Positions 50,985-59,800 of a DNA stretch of 64,000 nt are shown in pieces. This stretch comes from Chloroflexota bacterium. GTDB lineage: Bacteria; Chloroflexota; Anaerolineae; UBA4142. The stretch is from the NCBI GenBank assembly GCA_016208315.1, contig JACQYF010000176.1:26435-90434 (forward strand), read 5' to 3'. Below the pieces are notes generated by a model, which had not been told where the DNA came from, did no database searches, and was given only the letters and a program-made list of their open reading frames with translations. Both the position numbers and the translations under genes were made by a program. Every line of letters starts with the position of its first letter. Position 1 is the stretch's first letter.

Positions 50985-52646
50985 GTGCCAGATTCTACTT
51001 TTGATGCAATTGTCGTCGGCGGTGGACATCACGGAACGATCATGGCCTGCTATTTGCAGAAAGCGGGATTAAAGACCGCCGTCTTTGAGCGCCAGCAAGA
51101 ACTCGGCGGCGGCGCGTGCGGCGAGGACTTGCCCGCGCCCGGCTTTGTCCAAAATCCCTGCGCCCACTTTACGCGCTTTTGGACGCATCCGGCTTATAGC
51201 GATTTCAACCTGCGGGAGTACGGTCTCCACTATATCTTCCCCGAGCAAAACGAGGGCATGGTGTTCGACGACGGCACGGCATTTGTCGGCTACTCGGCCT
51301 TCCGCGTAAACCCCTCGACGGGCAAAGAGGAATTCGCGCCGGATAACGCGGCCAAGACGATCAACGAAATCGCGCGATTTAGCCAGCGCGACGCCGAGAC
51401 CGCCGAAGAGTTACTCGGCAAATACCGGCGCAAGTGGGCGGCCGCGTTCCGCGAATATCGCTACAGCCCGCCGACGCCGTGGGGCGTGCCCGACGCGCTC
51501 GAACGCCTACTCGACGATCCGGTTGATGGGCTTGATCCCGTCTATCAGTTCATGACCTGCAAACAAATCGCGTACGATCTTTTCGAGAGCGCCGAGTTGC
51601 GGACGCTGTTCATGCGTGCGGTTGAGACTTCGACCGGCAGTTTCCCCGGCGACGTGATCGGGCTTTACGTGATGATTCATACGCTCGGGTTGGTGCTCTC
51701 GTGGGAATCGGCGTCCATCGTGATGGGCGGCACGCACGCCATCACGCACTCGCTGCAAAAAGCTTTTAACGCCATGGGCGGCAAATTCCACGTCGAAAGC
51801 GAAGTGGACAAGGTCATCGTCGAGAATGGCAAAGCGGTGGGCGTCCGGCTCGTGAACGGGAACGAATACCGCGCGCGCCAACTCGTCGTCAGCGACTTGG
51901 GTGTGCCGCAGACCGCGCTCCGATTGCTCGGCGAAGAATATTTCACGCCGAAGGTCGCGCGGCGCGTCCGCAACATTGACTACGACCGCGCGCAAATCTA
52001 CTGGGGCAACGTCGCGATGCACGAGCTGCCGAAATACACCGCGACCGCTTACAATCCCGACGTGGGGCCGCAGCCGCGCTTGTACATGGGTCCGAAGGAC
52101 CCGGATTATCTCGCGACGCGTTACCAAGCCGACATTTTCACCAAAGGATTCCCGGAGAAATGGTTCATCCTCGCCGCGCCGGACAGCATCTGGGACCCCG
52201 TGCGCGCGCCGGAAGGCAAACACACGATTTTGATCGAAGAGTTTGCGCCACCCTATCGTTTGTTCTCTGAGCGTGATTGGCGGCGCATGAAGCGCGAAGC
52301 GCCCGAGAGAATGATCGCCGAGTGGCAAAAATACGCGCCGAACATGACGCGCGACAATGTGATCGCCGCGTTCATCACGACGCCTTACGACGTGGTGAAG
52401 CGCCACCTCGACATGCTCGAAGGCGGCTGGGTCGAAGGTTCGATGATCGCGTCGCAACTGGGTCGCTTTCGCCCAACGCCGGAATTCGCCAATTATCGCA
52501 CGCCGGTCAAGAATCTCTACATCTGCTCGTCGAATCTGCACTCGGGCGGCGGCATCGGACGCGGCAGCAGTTATTGCGCGTACAAGACCATCGCGGAAGA
52601 CATGGGGCTGCCGAGGTTCTGGGAAGCGTCGGGGAGAAATTACTAA
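50985..52646 (+). CDS. CrtI/phytoene-desaturase-like FAD oxidoreductase (second copy)
   Basis: A 553-residue flavoprotein with GTG start after GGAGGACTT. Motifs are DAIVVGGGHHGTIMACYLQK, AVFERQQELGGGACGEDLP, MGGTHAITHSLQKAFNAMGG and the C-terminal NLYICSSNLHSGGGIGRGSS. The pair (this and 48932-50548) are distinct paralogues that probably form a heteromeric or sequential two-step dehydrogenation of a ring or chain. Substrate unknown. Confidence 0.87.
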   Translation: MPDSTFDAIVVGGGHHGTIMACYLQKAGLKTAVFERQQELGGGACGEDLPAPGFVQNPCAHFTRFWTHPAYSDFNLREYGLHYIFPEQNEGMVFDDGTAFVGYSAFRVNPSTGKEEFAPDNAAKTINEIARFSQRDAETAEELLGKYRRKWAAAFREYRYSPPTPWGVPDALERLLDDPVDGLDPVYQFMTCKQIAYDLFESAELRTLFMRAVETSTGSFPGDVIGLYVMIHTLGLVLSWESASIVMGGTHAITHSLQKAFNAMGGKFHVESEVDKVIVENGKAVGVRLVNGNEYRARQLVVSDLGVPQTALRLLGEEYFTPKVARRVRNIDYDRAQIYWGNVAMHELPKYTATAYNPDVGPQPRLYMGPKDPDYLATRYQADIFTKGFPEKWFILAAPDSIWDPVRAPEGKHTILIEEFAPPYRLFSERDWRRMKREAPERMIAEWQKYAPNMTRDNVIAAFITTPYDVVKRHLDMLEGGWVEGSMIASQLGRFRPTPEFANYRTPVKNLYICSSNLHSGGGIGRGSSYCAYKTIAEDMGLPRFWEASGRNY

Positions 52647-52648
52647 CC

Positions 52649-52740
52649 TCACCCCCTACCCCCGCACCCCCTCCCCCCTCTCCTGACCTTGAACTACAGT
52701 TCAGGAGCGGGGGGCGGGGGCTGGGGAGAGGGGGGTGAGG
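52649..52740. repeat. Long G/C-rich inverted repeat (CCTCACCCCC...GGGGGTGAGG)
   Basis: Arms CCTCACCCCCTACCCCCGCA and CGGGGGCTGGGGAGAGGGGG, with inner arms CTCTCCTGA/TCAGGAGCG, make a large hairpin filling the gap before the SDR gene. It carries no gene. It differs from the shorter palindromes in this window and may stabilise or separate transcripts. Confidence 0.7.
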
Positions 52741-52752
52741 CAGGAGCGATAC

Positions 52753-53499
52753 ATGGCTCGTTTAACCGATCACGTTGCCATCGTCACCGGCGCGGCTCAG
52801 GGACTGGGCCGCGCTTTTTGCGTCAAGCTGGCGGGCGAAGGTGCCCACGTCGTCGTCGCGGACATTAATCTTGACGGCGCGACCGCAACGGCGCGCGAGA
52901 TGGGTAACGATGCGCTGGCGATTCAGGTGGATGTCTCGAAGGAAGCGGACACGCTCAAGATGGCGGAAGCGACCCTGGCGCGCTGGGGACGCATTGACAT
53001 TCTGGTCAATAACGCCGCGATTTATCAGGGCCTGACGCGCAGGCCGTTCGAGGATATTCCGCCTGACGAGTGGGACCGCGTGATGGCGGTCAATCTCAAG
53101 GGCCCGTGGCTCTGCGCCCGCGCCGTCGTGCCGGCGATGAAGAAACAGCGGCGCGGCAAGATCGTCAACATTTCGTCCGCGACGTTTTTCAGCGGCTCGC
53201 CGCGGTGGGCGCATTACGTCGCCTCGAAAGGCGGTGTGATCGGTTTGACGCGCGTGATGGCGAAAGAAGTCGGCGAGTATGGCATCTGCGTGAATGCGAT
53301 CGCGCCGGGATTTACGCTGACCGACGCCAGCCGCGAATTGATCGCGAATGCAGAGACCTATGCCGTTGATCGCGGCGCGATTAGGCGCGCCGAGCAACCG
53401 GAAGACCTTGTGGGCACGCTCGCATTTCTGGCGTCGTCGGAAAGTGATTTCATCACCGGTCAGACGCTGGTCGTGGATGGAGGACGCCAACTACATTAG
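52753..53499 (+). CDS. SDR-family oxidoreductase
   Basis: A 248-residue classical short-chain dehydrogenase of the FabG style: IVTGAAQGLGRAF, ILVNNAAIYQG, the Ser in NISSATFFSG with WAHYVASKGGVIGL, and the ending TGQTLVVDGGRQ. ATG 52753 has the nearby GGAGCG as ribosome site. It is last in the segment and would reduce or oxidise a hydroxyl/keto group made by the CrtI-like pair; substrate not known. Confidence 0.9.
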   Translation: MARLTDHVAIVTGAAQGLGRAFCVKLAGEGAHVVVADINLDGATATAREMGNDALAIQVDVSKEADTLKMAEATLARWGRIDILVNNAAIYQGLTRRPFEDIPPDEWDRVMAVNLKGPWLCARAVVPAMKKQRRGKIVNISSATFFSGSPRWAHYVASKGGVIGLTRVMAKEVGEYGICVNAIAPGFTLTDASRELIANAETYAVDRGAIRRAEQPEDLVGTLAFLASSESDFITGQTLVVDGGRQLH

Positions 53500-53687
53500 C
53501 CAACACCAGTGAACGTGGGTGAGCACGTCTGATGCGATGGAGAAAACCCAAGAGGACGGGTAGAACTACCCGTTTGGGTGTTGAAACGGCTTTCAAACAA
53601 TCGTATGATGCAGACACTACTCTGGTTCCATCTTCCATTGTGATTAAACGCCGATGCTGGCGTCCGGGAAATGTGAGAGGTAGTGAA

Positions 53688-53732
53688 CGCCTCTGACACG
53701 TTTTGTCGCGTGTCAGAGGCGTCGTGTTTTTT
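53688..53732 (+). terminator. Intrinsic terminator after the SDR gene
   Basis: A perfect 13-pair stem, CGCCTCTGACACG (53688-53700) with CGTGTCAGAGGCG (53709-53721), has an eight-base loop and is followed by TCGTGTTTTTTGG. This is a textbook intrinsic terminator and ends the 39.9-53.5 kb transcript. The preceding stretch 53500-53687 also holds a hairpin (ACGGGTAGAACTACCCGT) and no recognisable gene. Confidence 0.85.
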
Positions 53733-53771
53733 GGGCCGATGTATGAGTTTCGAAAAGGAAGCGATGCCGCT

Positions 53772-54305
53772 ATGTCCTTTGCGCAAGAGATCGAAGCTCT
53801 GAGTGGCCAGAACGTCAACCTTTGTTTCCAGTGCAGCAAATGCTCGTCCGGCTGTCCTCTGGCGTACCGGATGGACATCAAGCCGGCGCAGGTCGTGCAT
53901 TGCATTCGGCTCGGTCGTATGGCCGAGGTGCTGAACTGCAACGCGATCTGGTTCTGCGCTGCCTGCGAGACGTGTACCTCGCGCTGTCCCCAAGGTCTAG
54001 AACCCGCCGCCTTGATGAGCGCGGCCCGCCTCCTTGCCGCGCGCCACGACATTTCCCCCAAAGTTATTCAAGTCGCCCGCTTTTTTGAAACCTCGATAGA
54101 AAACATGCTGATGTTTGGGCGCATGAGCGATCTGATGCTCGTCGCGGCCCTGCGCCTAAAAAGCCGGGATATGTTCAGCGATCTCCCGCTCGCGGCCAGA
54201 CTATTCGAACGCGGCAAACTGAATCCTCTACAGCTCCCGCGGGGCGCCGCGCACTTTCGACGGATATATGAAAAGTGCCTAAAGTTAGAAGTGGCAAGTG
54301 TCTAA
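53772..54305 (+). CDS. HdrC-like iron-sulfur protein
   Basis: A 177-residue protein with two 4Fe-4S sites, CFQCSKCSSGCP (residues 17-28) and CAACETCTSRCP (62-73), the pattern of heterodisulfide reductase subunit C. It passes electrons between HdrA and HdrB. ATG 53772 follows AAAAGGAAGCG; upstream codons run through the terminator. The last nine residues (CLKLEVASV) and the stop codon are encoded by AAGTGTCTAAAG-type repeat DNA, so the native C-terminus is replaced. It heads the Hdr cluster. Confidence 0.9.
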   Translation: MSFAQEIEALSGQNVNLCFQCSKCSSGCPLAYRMDIKPAQVVHCIRLGRMAEVLNCNAIWFCAACETCTSRCPQGLEPAALMSAARLLAARHDISPKVIQVARFFETSIENMLMFGRMSDLMLVAALRLKSRDMFSDLPLAARLFERGKLNPLQLPRGAAHFRRIYEKCLKLEVASV

Positions 54306-54390
54306 AGTGGCAAGTCCCTAAAGTGTGAAGTAGCGCTCTACTTTAGACACTTCTCACTTCCGACTTTAGACACTTCCCACTTCCCACTTG
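54273..54390. repeat. AGTG(T/C)CTAAAG heptad array with dyad symmetry
   Basis: Units AAGTGTCTAAAG and GTGGCAAGT on the left return as CTTTAGACACTTC on the right, so the block can fold back. It supplies the HdrC stop and fills the 95-base gap before HdrB. Relatives follow each of the next three Hdr genes. Confidence 0.8.
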
Positions 54391-54400
54391 AGGTTTTTCC

Positions 54401-55303
54401 ATGCGTTACGGTTACTACCCGGGATGTTCCCTGGAAGGCATCAGCGCCGAGTATGACGTATCGCTGCGTAATCTCCTCGACCGGCTTGGCGTCGAGATCG
54501 AGGACGTGCCCGATTGGATTTGCTGCGGGACAACCGCCGCGCCCTCGACGTCGCGCCTGCTTGGGATTGCCGTGCCGTTGTGGAATGTTGCGCGCGCGGC
54601 CAAAGCCGGGCAAGACACCGTCATCGCGCCTTGCAGCGCGTGTCTCTACCATTCCAAGAATGCGCTGCATCAGTTGCATCAAGACCCCGCGTTGATTCCT
54701 CAGATCGAAGAAATCCTTGACTTGCCTCTGAAGCCGACTCCTCACTTTATGCATCCGCTCGAATTGCTCTCGCGTCCCGAATTCGAAAGCGTGATTCGCG
54801 GCGCGGCGGTCAATCACCTATCCGCTCTCAAAGCCGTCTGCTATTACGGCTGCCTCATCACGCGCCCCCCAAAGATCATGCAGTTCGACATCGTCGAGTA
54901 TCCGCAAAGCATGGATCGCCTTTTGCAGTGGGCCGGTATTCAGACGCTCGATTGGAGCGCCAAGACGGAATGCTGCGGTGGTTACTTTAGTCTTATTGAC
55001 CCCCAAATCGTCATAGACTTGAGCCGGAATATTTTTGCGGCGGCGAAATCCGCCGGCGCGAACGCGATCGTCGTCGCCTGCCCGCTGTGCCAAGCGAACC
55101 TCGACACGCGCGAAGCCGAGATCGCGGCGCTGCTGGGCGAAAAGTACGATCTGCCGATATTGTATTTTTCGCAGGTGATGGGCTTGGCGCTCGGCGTTCC
55201 CGACGAGGGCTTGGGGTTTTGGAAGCACATTGTGCAAGTGCCTAAAGTTACCAAGTGTCTAAAGTTGCAAGTGCCTAAAGTGCCAAGTGAGGAAAGACTG
55301 TGA
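54401..55303 (+). CDS. HdrB-like cysteine-rich (CCG domain) protein
   Basis: A 300-residue protein with two CCG motifs: ICCGTTAAPS with CSAC (residues ~41-80) and ECCGGYFSL with CPLC (~191-230), plus CYYGC. In HdrB these hold noncubane 4Fe-4S clusters that reduce disulfides; in other pathways related CCG proteins move electrons to quinones or other carriers. The C-terminal ~23 residues (VPKVTKCLKLQVPKVPSEER) come from the CTAAAGTG repeat. It overlaps the following HdrC gene at GTGA, so translation is coupled. Confidence 0.9.
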   Translation: MRYGYYPGCSLEGISAEYDVSLRNLLDRLGVEIEDVPDWICCGTTAAPSTSRLLGIAVPLWNVARAAKAGQDTVIAPCSACLYHSKNALHQLHQDPALIPQIEEILDLPLKPTPHFMHPLELLSRPEFESVIRGAAVNHLSALKAVCYYGCLITRPPKIMQFDIVEYPQSMDRLLQWAGIQTLDWSAKTECCGGYFSLIDPQIVIDLSRNIFAAAKSAGANAIVVACPLCQANLDTREAEIAALLGEKYDLPILYFSQVMGLALGVPDEGLGFWKHIVQVPKVTKCLKLQVPKVPSEERL

Positions 55304-55378
55304 CGCAAAATCCGATTTCGAACTTCGAACTTCGAACTTCAAACTTCAAACTTCCGACTTTAGACACTTCCAACTTCG
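55233..55378. repeat. CTAAAGTG array and TTCGAAC array across the HdrB-HdrC junction
   Basis: The left part (55233-55292) encodes the HdrB tail; the right part (55317-55378, TTCGAACTTCGAACTTCAAAC type) encodes residues 6-27 of the next protein. Both gene ends at this junction are therefore repeat DNA. Confidence 0.8.
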
Positions 55379-55860
55379 CACTTTGTTTCCAGTGCAGCAA
55401 GTGCAGCGCCGGATGCCCAATCGCCGAGGCGATGGATTATTTGCCGCACCAGTTGATCAAAATGGTTCAAGTGGGCTTAACGCAGGACGTGTTGCGCAGT
55501 TCCACGATCTGGCTGTGCGCCGGCTGCCTGACGTGCGCCGTCCGATGCCCGATGGAAATAGACTTGCCCCAAGTCATGCACGGTCTTTGCGCGCATGCCC
55601 TCGCCGACCATGTGCCCGCCGCGGAAAAACGCGTGGCCGCATTCTACAACACATTTCTCGACGACGTTCGACAGCGCGGCCGAGTCCACGAACTGCGTCA
55701 ACTGCTCGCGTACAAGATCAAATCCAATGACCTGCTCTCTGATATCGGCTTGGGAGTGAAGATGCTCCGCGCGGGACGATTGGCGCTCAAGCCCGAATCG
55801 GTGGAGAGCGTGAATCAGGTGAAGGCGTTGTTTGACAAGTTCGAAGTGGGAAGTGCCTAA
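55300..55860 (+). CDS. HdrC-like iron-sulfur protein (second copy)
   Basis: A 186-residue protein with CFQCSKCSAGCP (about residues 28-39) and CAGCLTCAVRCP (~73-84). The first ~26 residues (e.g. SNFELRTSNFKLPTLDTSNF) are encoded by TTCGAAC/AACTTCC repeat DNA, and the last six (FEVGSA plus stop) by the next repeat block, so both termini are repeat-derived while the Fe-S core is normal. GTG start overlaps the HdrB stop. It pairs with one of the two HdrB proteins. Confidence 0.9.
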   Translation: MTQNPISNFELRTSNFKLPTLDTSNFALCFQCSKCSAGCPIAEAMDYLPHQLIKMVQVGLTQDVLRSSTIWLCAGCLTCAVRCPMEIDLPQVMHGLCAHALADHVPAAEKRVAAFYNTFLDDVRQRGRVHELRQLLAYKIKSNDLLSDIGLGVKMLRAGRLALKPESVESVNQVKALFDKFEVGSA

Positions 55861-55948
55861 AGTCGGAAGTGCGAAGTCAAAAGTGTCTAAAGTGGGAAGT
55901 GAACTTTAGACACTTTAGACACTTTCAACTTCCCACTTTAGGCACTTG
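55841..55948. repeat. GAAGTGGGAAGTG / CTTTAGACAC array with dyad symmetry
   Basis: Left arm GTGTCTAAAGTGGGAAGTG and right arm CACTTTAGACACTTTCAAC; a foldback block identical in style to 54273-54390. It includes the stop codon of the second HdrC. Confidence 0.8.
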
Positions 55949-55956
55949 GAGTGATG

Positions 55957-56787
55957 ATGCGTTTCTCCTATTATCCCGGCTGCTCGGCTCATTCCACGGC
56001 CCGAGAGTACGATGCGTCAACCAGAGCAGTATGTCGCGCGTTGGGCATCGAACTCGACGAGCTGGCGGATTGGAATTGCTGCGGCTCTAGTTCAGCCAGT
56101 CACACGAATCGTGAATTATCGGCCGCGCTGTCGCTGCGGAACCTCATCCTCGCCGACACGCACGATGCCGACCTGGTTGCGACCTGCGCGTTCTGTTTCA
56201 ATCGCCTCAAGACCGCGCAGAAAAATATCGAACCAAGTATTCGCCAGCAAGTCGAACAGATCGCCGGAGCGCCTTATCAGGGCAAAACTCGAGTCCGACA
56301 CCTATTGGATATTCTGGTTAACGATGTCGGCTTGGATGCGCTTAAACACCAAGTCAAGCAGCCGCTCACCCGTTTCACAGCCGTCGCCTACTACGGTTGC
56401 CTTTTGGTTCGCCCGCGGGACGGCGGCTTCGACGATCCTGAACATCCGAGGGTTATGGATCGCCTGCTGCAAACCGTGGGGGTTGACTGCCGCGACTGGG
56501 CGTACAAGACGGAATGCTGCGGCGCGAGTCTTTCCATTACGCGCCCCGATGTTGTGACTCGATTAGTGCGAAATCTTTTCCAACGCGCCGAAGAAACCGG
56601 CGCGCAATGCGTCGTGACCGCCTGTCCTCTCTGCTTTAGCAACTTGGAAACTAGGGCCCCCACGGGTGGCCGCGGGCTGCCCGTTTTCTATTTCACGGAA
56701 CTCGTGGCGTTGGCGTTTGGAATTCCCGAAACGAAACAGTGGTTTGGAAAACATCTGATTAAAGTGTCTAAAGTTGCAAGTGTCTAA
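55957..56787 (+). CDS. HdrB-like cysteine-rich (CCG domain) protein (second copy)
   Basis: A 276-residue protein with NCCGSSSASH, CAFC, ECCGASLSI and CPLC arranged as in HdrB. ATG 55957 is placed five bases after GGAG. The C-terminus (HLIKVSKVASV) and the TAA are encoded by AAAGTGTCTAAAG repeat DNA. The two HdrB copies are not close in sequence, so each probably serves a separate module with its HdrC. Confidence 0.9.
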   Translation: MRFSYYPGCSAHSTAREYDASTRAVCRALGIELDELADWNCCGSSSASHTNRELSAALSLRNLILADTHDADLVATCAFCFNRLKTAQKNIEPSIRQQVEQIAGAPYQGKTRVRHLLDILVNDVGLDALKHQVKQPLTRFTAVAYYGCLLVRPRDGGFDDPEHPRVMDRLLQTVGVDCRDWAYKTECCGASLSITRPDVVTRLVRNLFQRAEETGAQCVVTACPLCFSNLETRAPTGGRGLPVFYFTELVALAFGIPETKQWFGKHLIKVSKVASV

Positions 56788-56805
56788 AATGGGGAATCTG
56801 TCGAG

Positions 56806-59800
56806 ATGACTAGCAACGGCGATAACGTCCAATCTCCAATCGGTTCCACCCTCGTCTACGGCGCGGGCATTGCCGGCATTCAAGCCGCGCTCGACCTCGC
56901 CAACACGGGAATACAAGTGTATCTGGCCGATCAGGACATTAGCATCGGCGGCAAAATGGCGCGGCTCGACAAGACCTTTCCCACGAATGACTGCGCGACG
57001 TGCATCGTTTCGCCAAAGCTCGTCGAGGCAAGCCGCCATCCGAATATCGAGATCATCACGCTCGCGCAACTCGAATCGGTACAGGGAGAGGCAGGGCATT
57101 TCCAAGCCAAGCTACGACAGTCGCCTAGATACGTCACCGAGGATTTGTGTTCGGGCTGTGGGACGTGCTGGTCCAAGTGCCCCGTGAAAGGAATTCCTTC
57201 AGAGTTCGATCTCGGCCTGGGCACGCGCACGGCGATTTACGTATCCTCATCGCAAGCGGTTCCTTTGGTTCCAGCAATTGATACGGTCCATTGCCGCTAC
57301 TTTCTTTACCACGCTGCGGCGAAGAACTTGCCCGCAGGCGAGGCGCCGCGCACTCCCGACGGCAAGCGAATGCCCGAGTGTCGAATTTGCGAAAAGTTAT
57401 GCCCGCAGCACGCGGTAGATTTCAAGCAGCAAGAACGCATTCTTGATTTTGAGGTTGGCGCGATCGTCGTCGCTTCCGGCTACAACCTGTTCGAAGCGCA
57501 AGCGATGGGCGAGTATGGACACGGGCGTTACCCGAACGTCGTCAGCGGTATGGAATTCGAACGCATCCTCAGCGCGTCCGGCCCCTACGCGGGCCATATC
57601 CGCCGTCCCTCGGATGGGGTCGAGCCAAAGCGCGTTGCGTTCATCCAATGCGTTGGCTCGCGCAACCTGCAACAGGGCAACGACTATTGCTCCGCCGTCT
57701 GCTGCATGTACGCGACCAAAGAGGCCATCGTCGCCAAGGAACACGTTAACGGTTTGCAAGCCACGATTTTTTACATTGACCTGCGCGCGTACGGCAAGGG
57801 ATTCTATCGCTACTACCAACGGGCGCAGGATGAGCATGGCGTCCGTTACGTCCGCAGCATGATCTCCTCGGTGAAGGAAATGCAGCCGACGAAAAATCTC
57901 TTGCTGAAATTCGTCGGAGACGATGGGCGTATCCGCGAGGAAGAGTTCGATCTCGTCGTCTTGTCCACTGGTCTGAAACCCTCACCCAAGACGGCCGAAC
58001 TGTGCGACCGGCTTGGCATCTCGACTAACCGCCACGGCTTTTGCGCGACGCAAGCGCTTGCGCCGGCGCAGACCTCGCGCCCCGGCATCTATGCTTGCGG
58101 CACGATCACCGGTCCCAAGGACATTCCGCAAACCGTGATGGAGGCCAGCGCGGCGGCTGCCGGCGTCGAGCAGTTGCTGGCGCCCGCGCGCGGCACGCGG
58201 GTTCGCGAGAAAGAATTCCCGCCGGAAAGATCAGTCGCGGGCGAGGAGCCGCGCATCGGCGCGTTCGTTTGCCACTGCGGCACAAACATTGCCGGCGTGG
58301 TGGATGTGCGGGATGTGGCCGAATCGGCGCGCACGCTGCCCGGAGTGGTCGTCGCCGAGGACAATTTGCACATGTGCGCGCCGGACGCGCAGGTCCGCAT
58401 CAAAGAGTTGATGGCGGAGCACAAATTGAACCGCGTGTTGGTCGCCGCGTGCTCGCCGCGAACGCACGAGCCGCTGTTCCAGGAGACGCTGCAACAGCAG
58501 GGCCTGAATCGCTATCTCTTCGAGATGGCGAACATCCGCGACCAACGTTCCTGGGTTCACGCGAACGAGAAGGATAAGGCGACCGAGAAGGCCAAAGATC
58601 TGGTCAAAATGGGAATTGAGCGCGCTCGCCATCTGGCCCCGCTAAGCACCGCCAAGTTGGACTTGAATCACGGCGCGCTCGTGATTGGCGGCGGCTTGGC
58701 AGGCATGACCGCCGCGCGTACTCTATCGCGTCAAGGATTTCGAGTAGACCTGGTCGAAAAGGAAACCGAGCTAGGCGGCAACGCGCGGCATCTCCACTAC
58801 ACCCTTGAGGGCAATCACGTTCAGGAGCACTTGGGCCGCTTGATTCAAGACGTGAGAGGCGATCCGCTGATCCGCACGCATACGAGCGCGCGTGTTACGC
58901 GGGTAGATGGATGTGTAGGCAACTTCAACTCGGAAGTTCGAAGTGGCAAGTTCGAAGTGTCTATAGATTCAAGTTCCAAGTTAAAAGTGCCTAAAGTGTC
59001 TAAAGTTGATAGCGGCGTGGTTGTTGTGGCGACAGGAGCGCAAGAGTATCAGCCAACTAAATATCTCTACGGACAAGATTCCCGCGTCCTAACCCAGCGA
59101 GAGTTGGAAGAGCGACTGTCACTTCCAACTTCCAACTTCCGACTTCCAACTTCCGTAGTAATGATCCAGTGCGTCGGCTCACGCGACGACGACCGTCCGT
59201 ATTGCAGCCGCGTCTGTTGCAGCCAAGCGCTCAAGAATGCGCGGCGACTGAAAGAAATCAATCCCCAGATAGACATCACGATTCTCTACCGCGACCTCAT
59301 GAGCTACGGCTTGAAAGAAGAATACTATACCGCGGCGAGACGAGCCGGAGTCAAGTTCCTGCGGTATGAAGTAGGGCAAGAGCCGGTAGTCAGTCAACAG
59401 TCAACAGTCAACAGTGAACAGTTAACAGTCAACAGTAAGCAGTCCAACTTCCAACTTCCAATCTCCAATCTCCAATCTCAAAGGTCCAATCTCCACGTTT
59501 CTGTTGTCGAAGCGGGTCTCCATCGCAAACTCGAGTTGCCCGCCGATCTCGTCGTGCTGAGCGTGCCGACTGTTGCGCCCGAAGAAAACCAAGCGTTGGC
59601 GCAAACACTCAAAGTGCCGCTGGATGGCGATGGGTTTTTCCTTGAAGCGCACATGAAGTTGCGCCCGGTGGATTTTGCGACCGATGGCATCTTTGTCTGC
59701 GGCTTGGCGCACGGGCCCAAGTTCATGGAAGAAACCATCGTCCAGGCGCAAGCCGCGGCGGGGCGCGCCGCCACGATTCTGTCGCAGGAACACATCGAGT

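Noticed and set aside
53703..53771. Longer N-terminus for the first HdrC
   Set aside because: The extra codons are the second arm of the terminator and its T-run; the ATG at 53772 has a ribosome site.
54273..55948. The repeat blocks between Hdr genes as a CRISPR array
   Set aside because: Units are about 7-12 bases, contiguous and without unique spacers of constant length; they form foldback heptad arrays instead.
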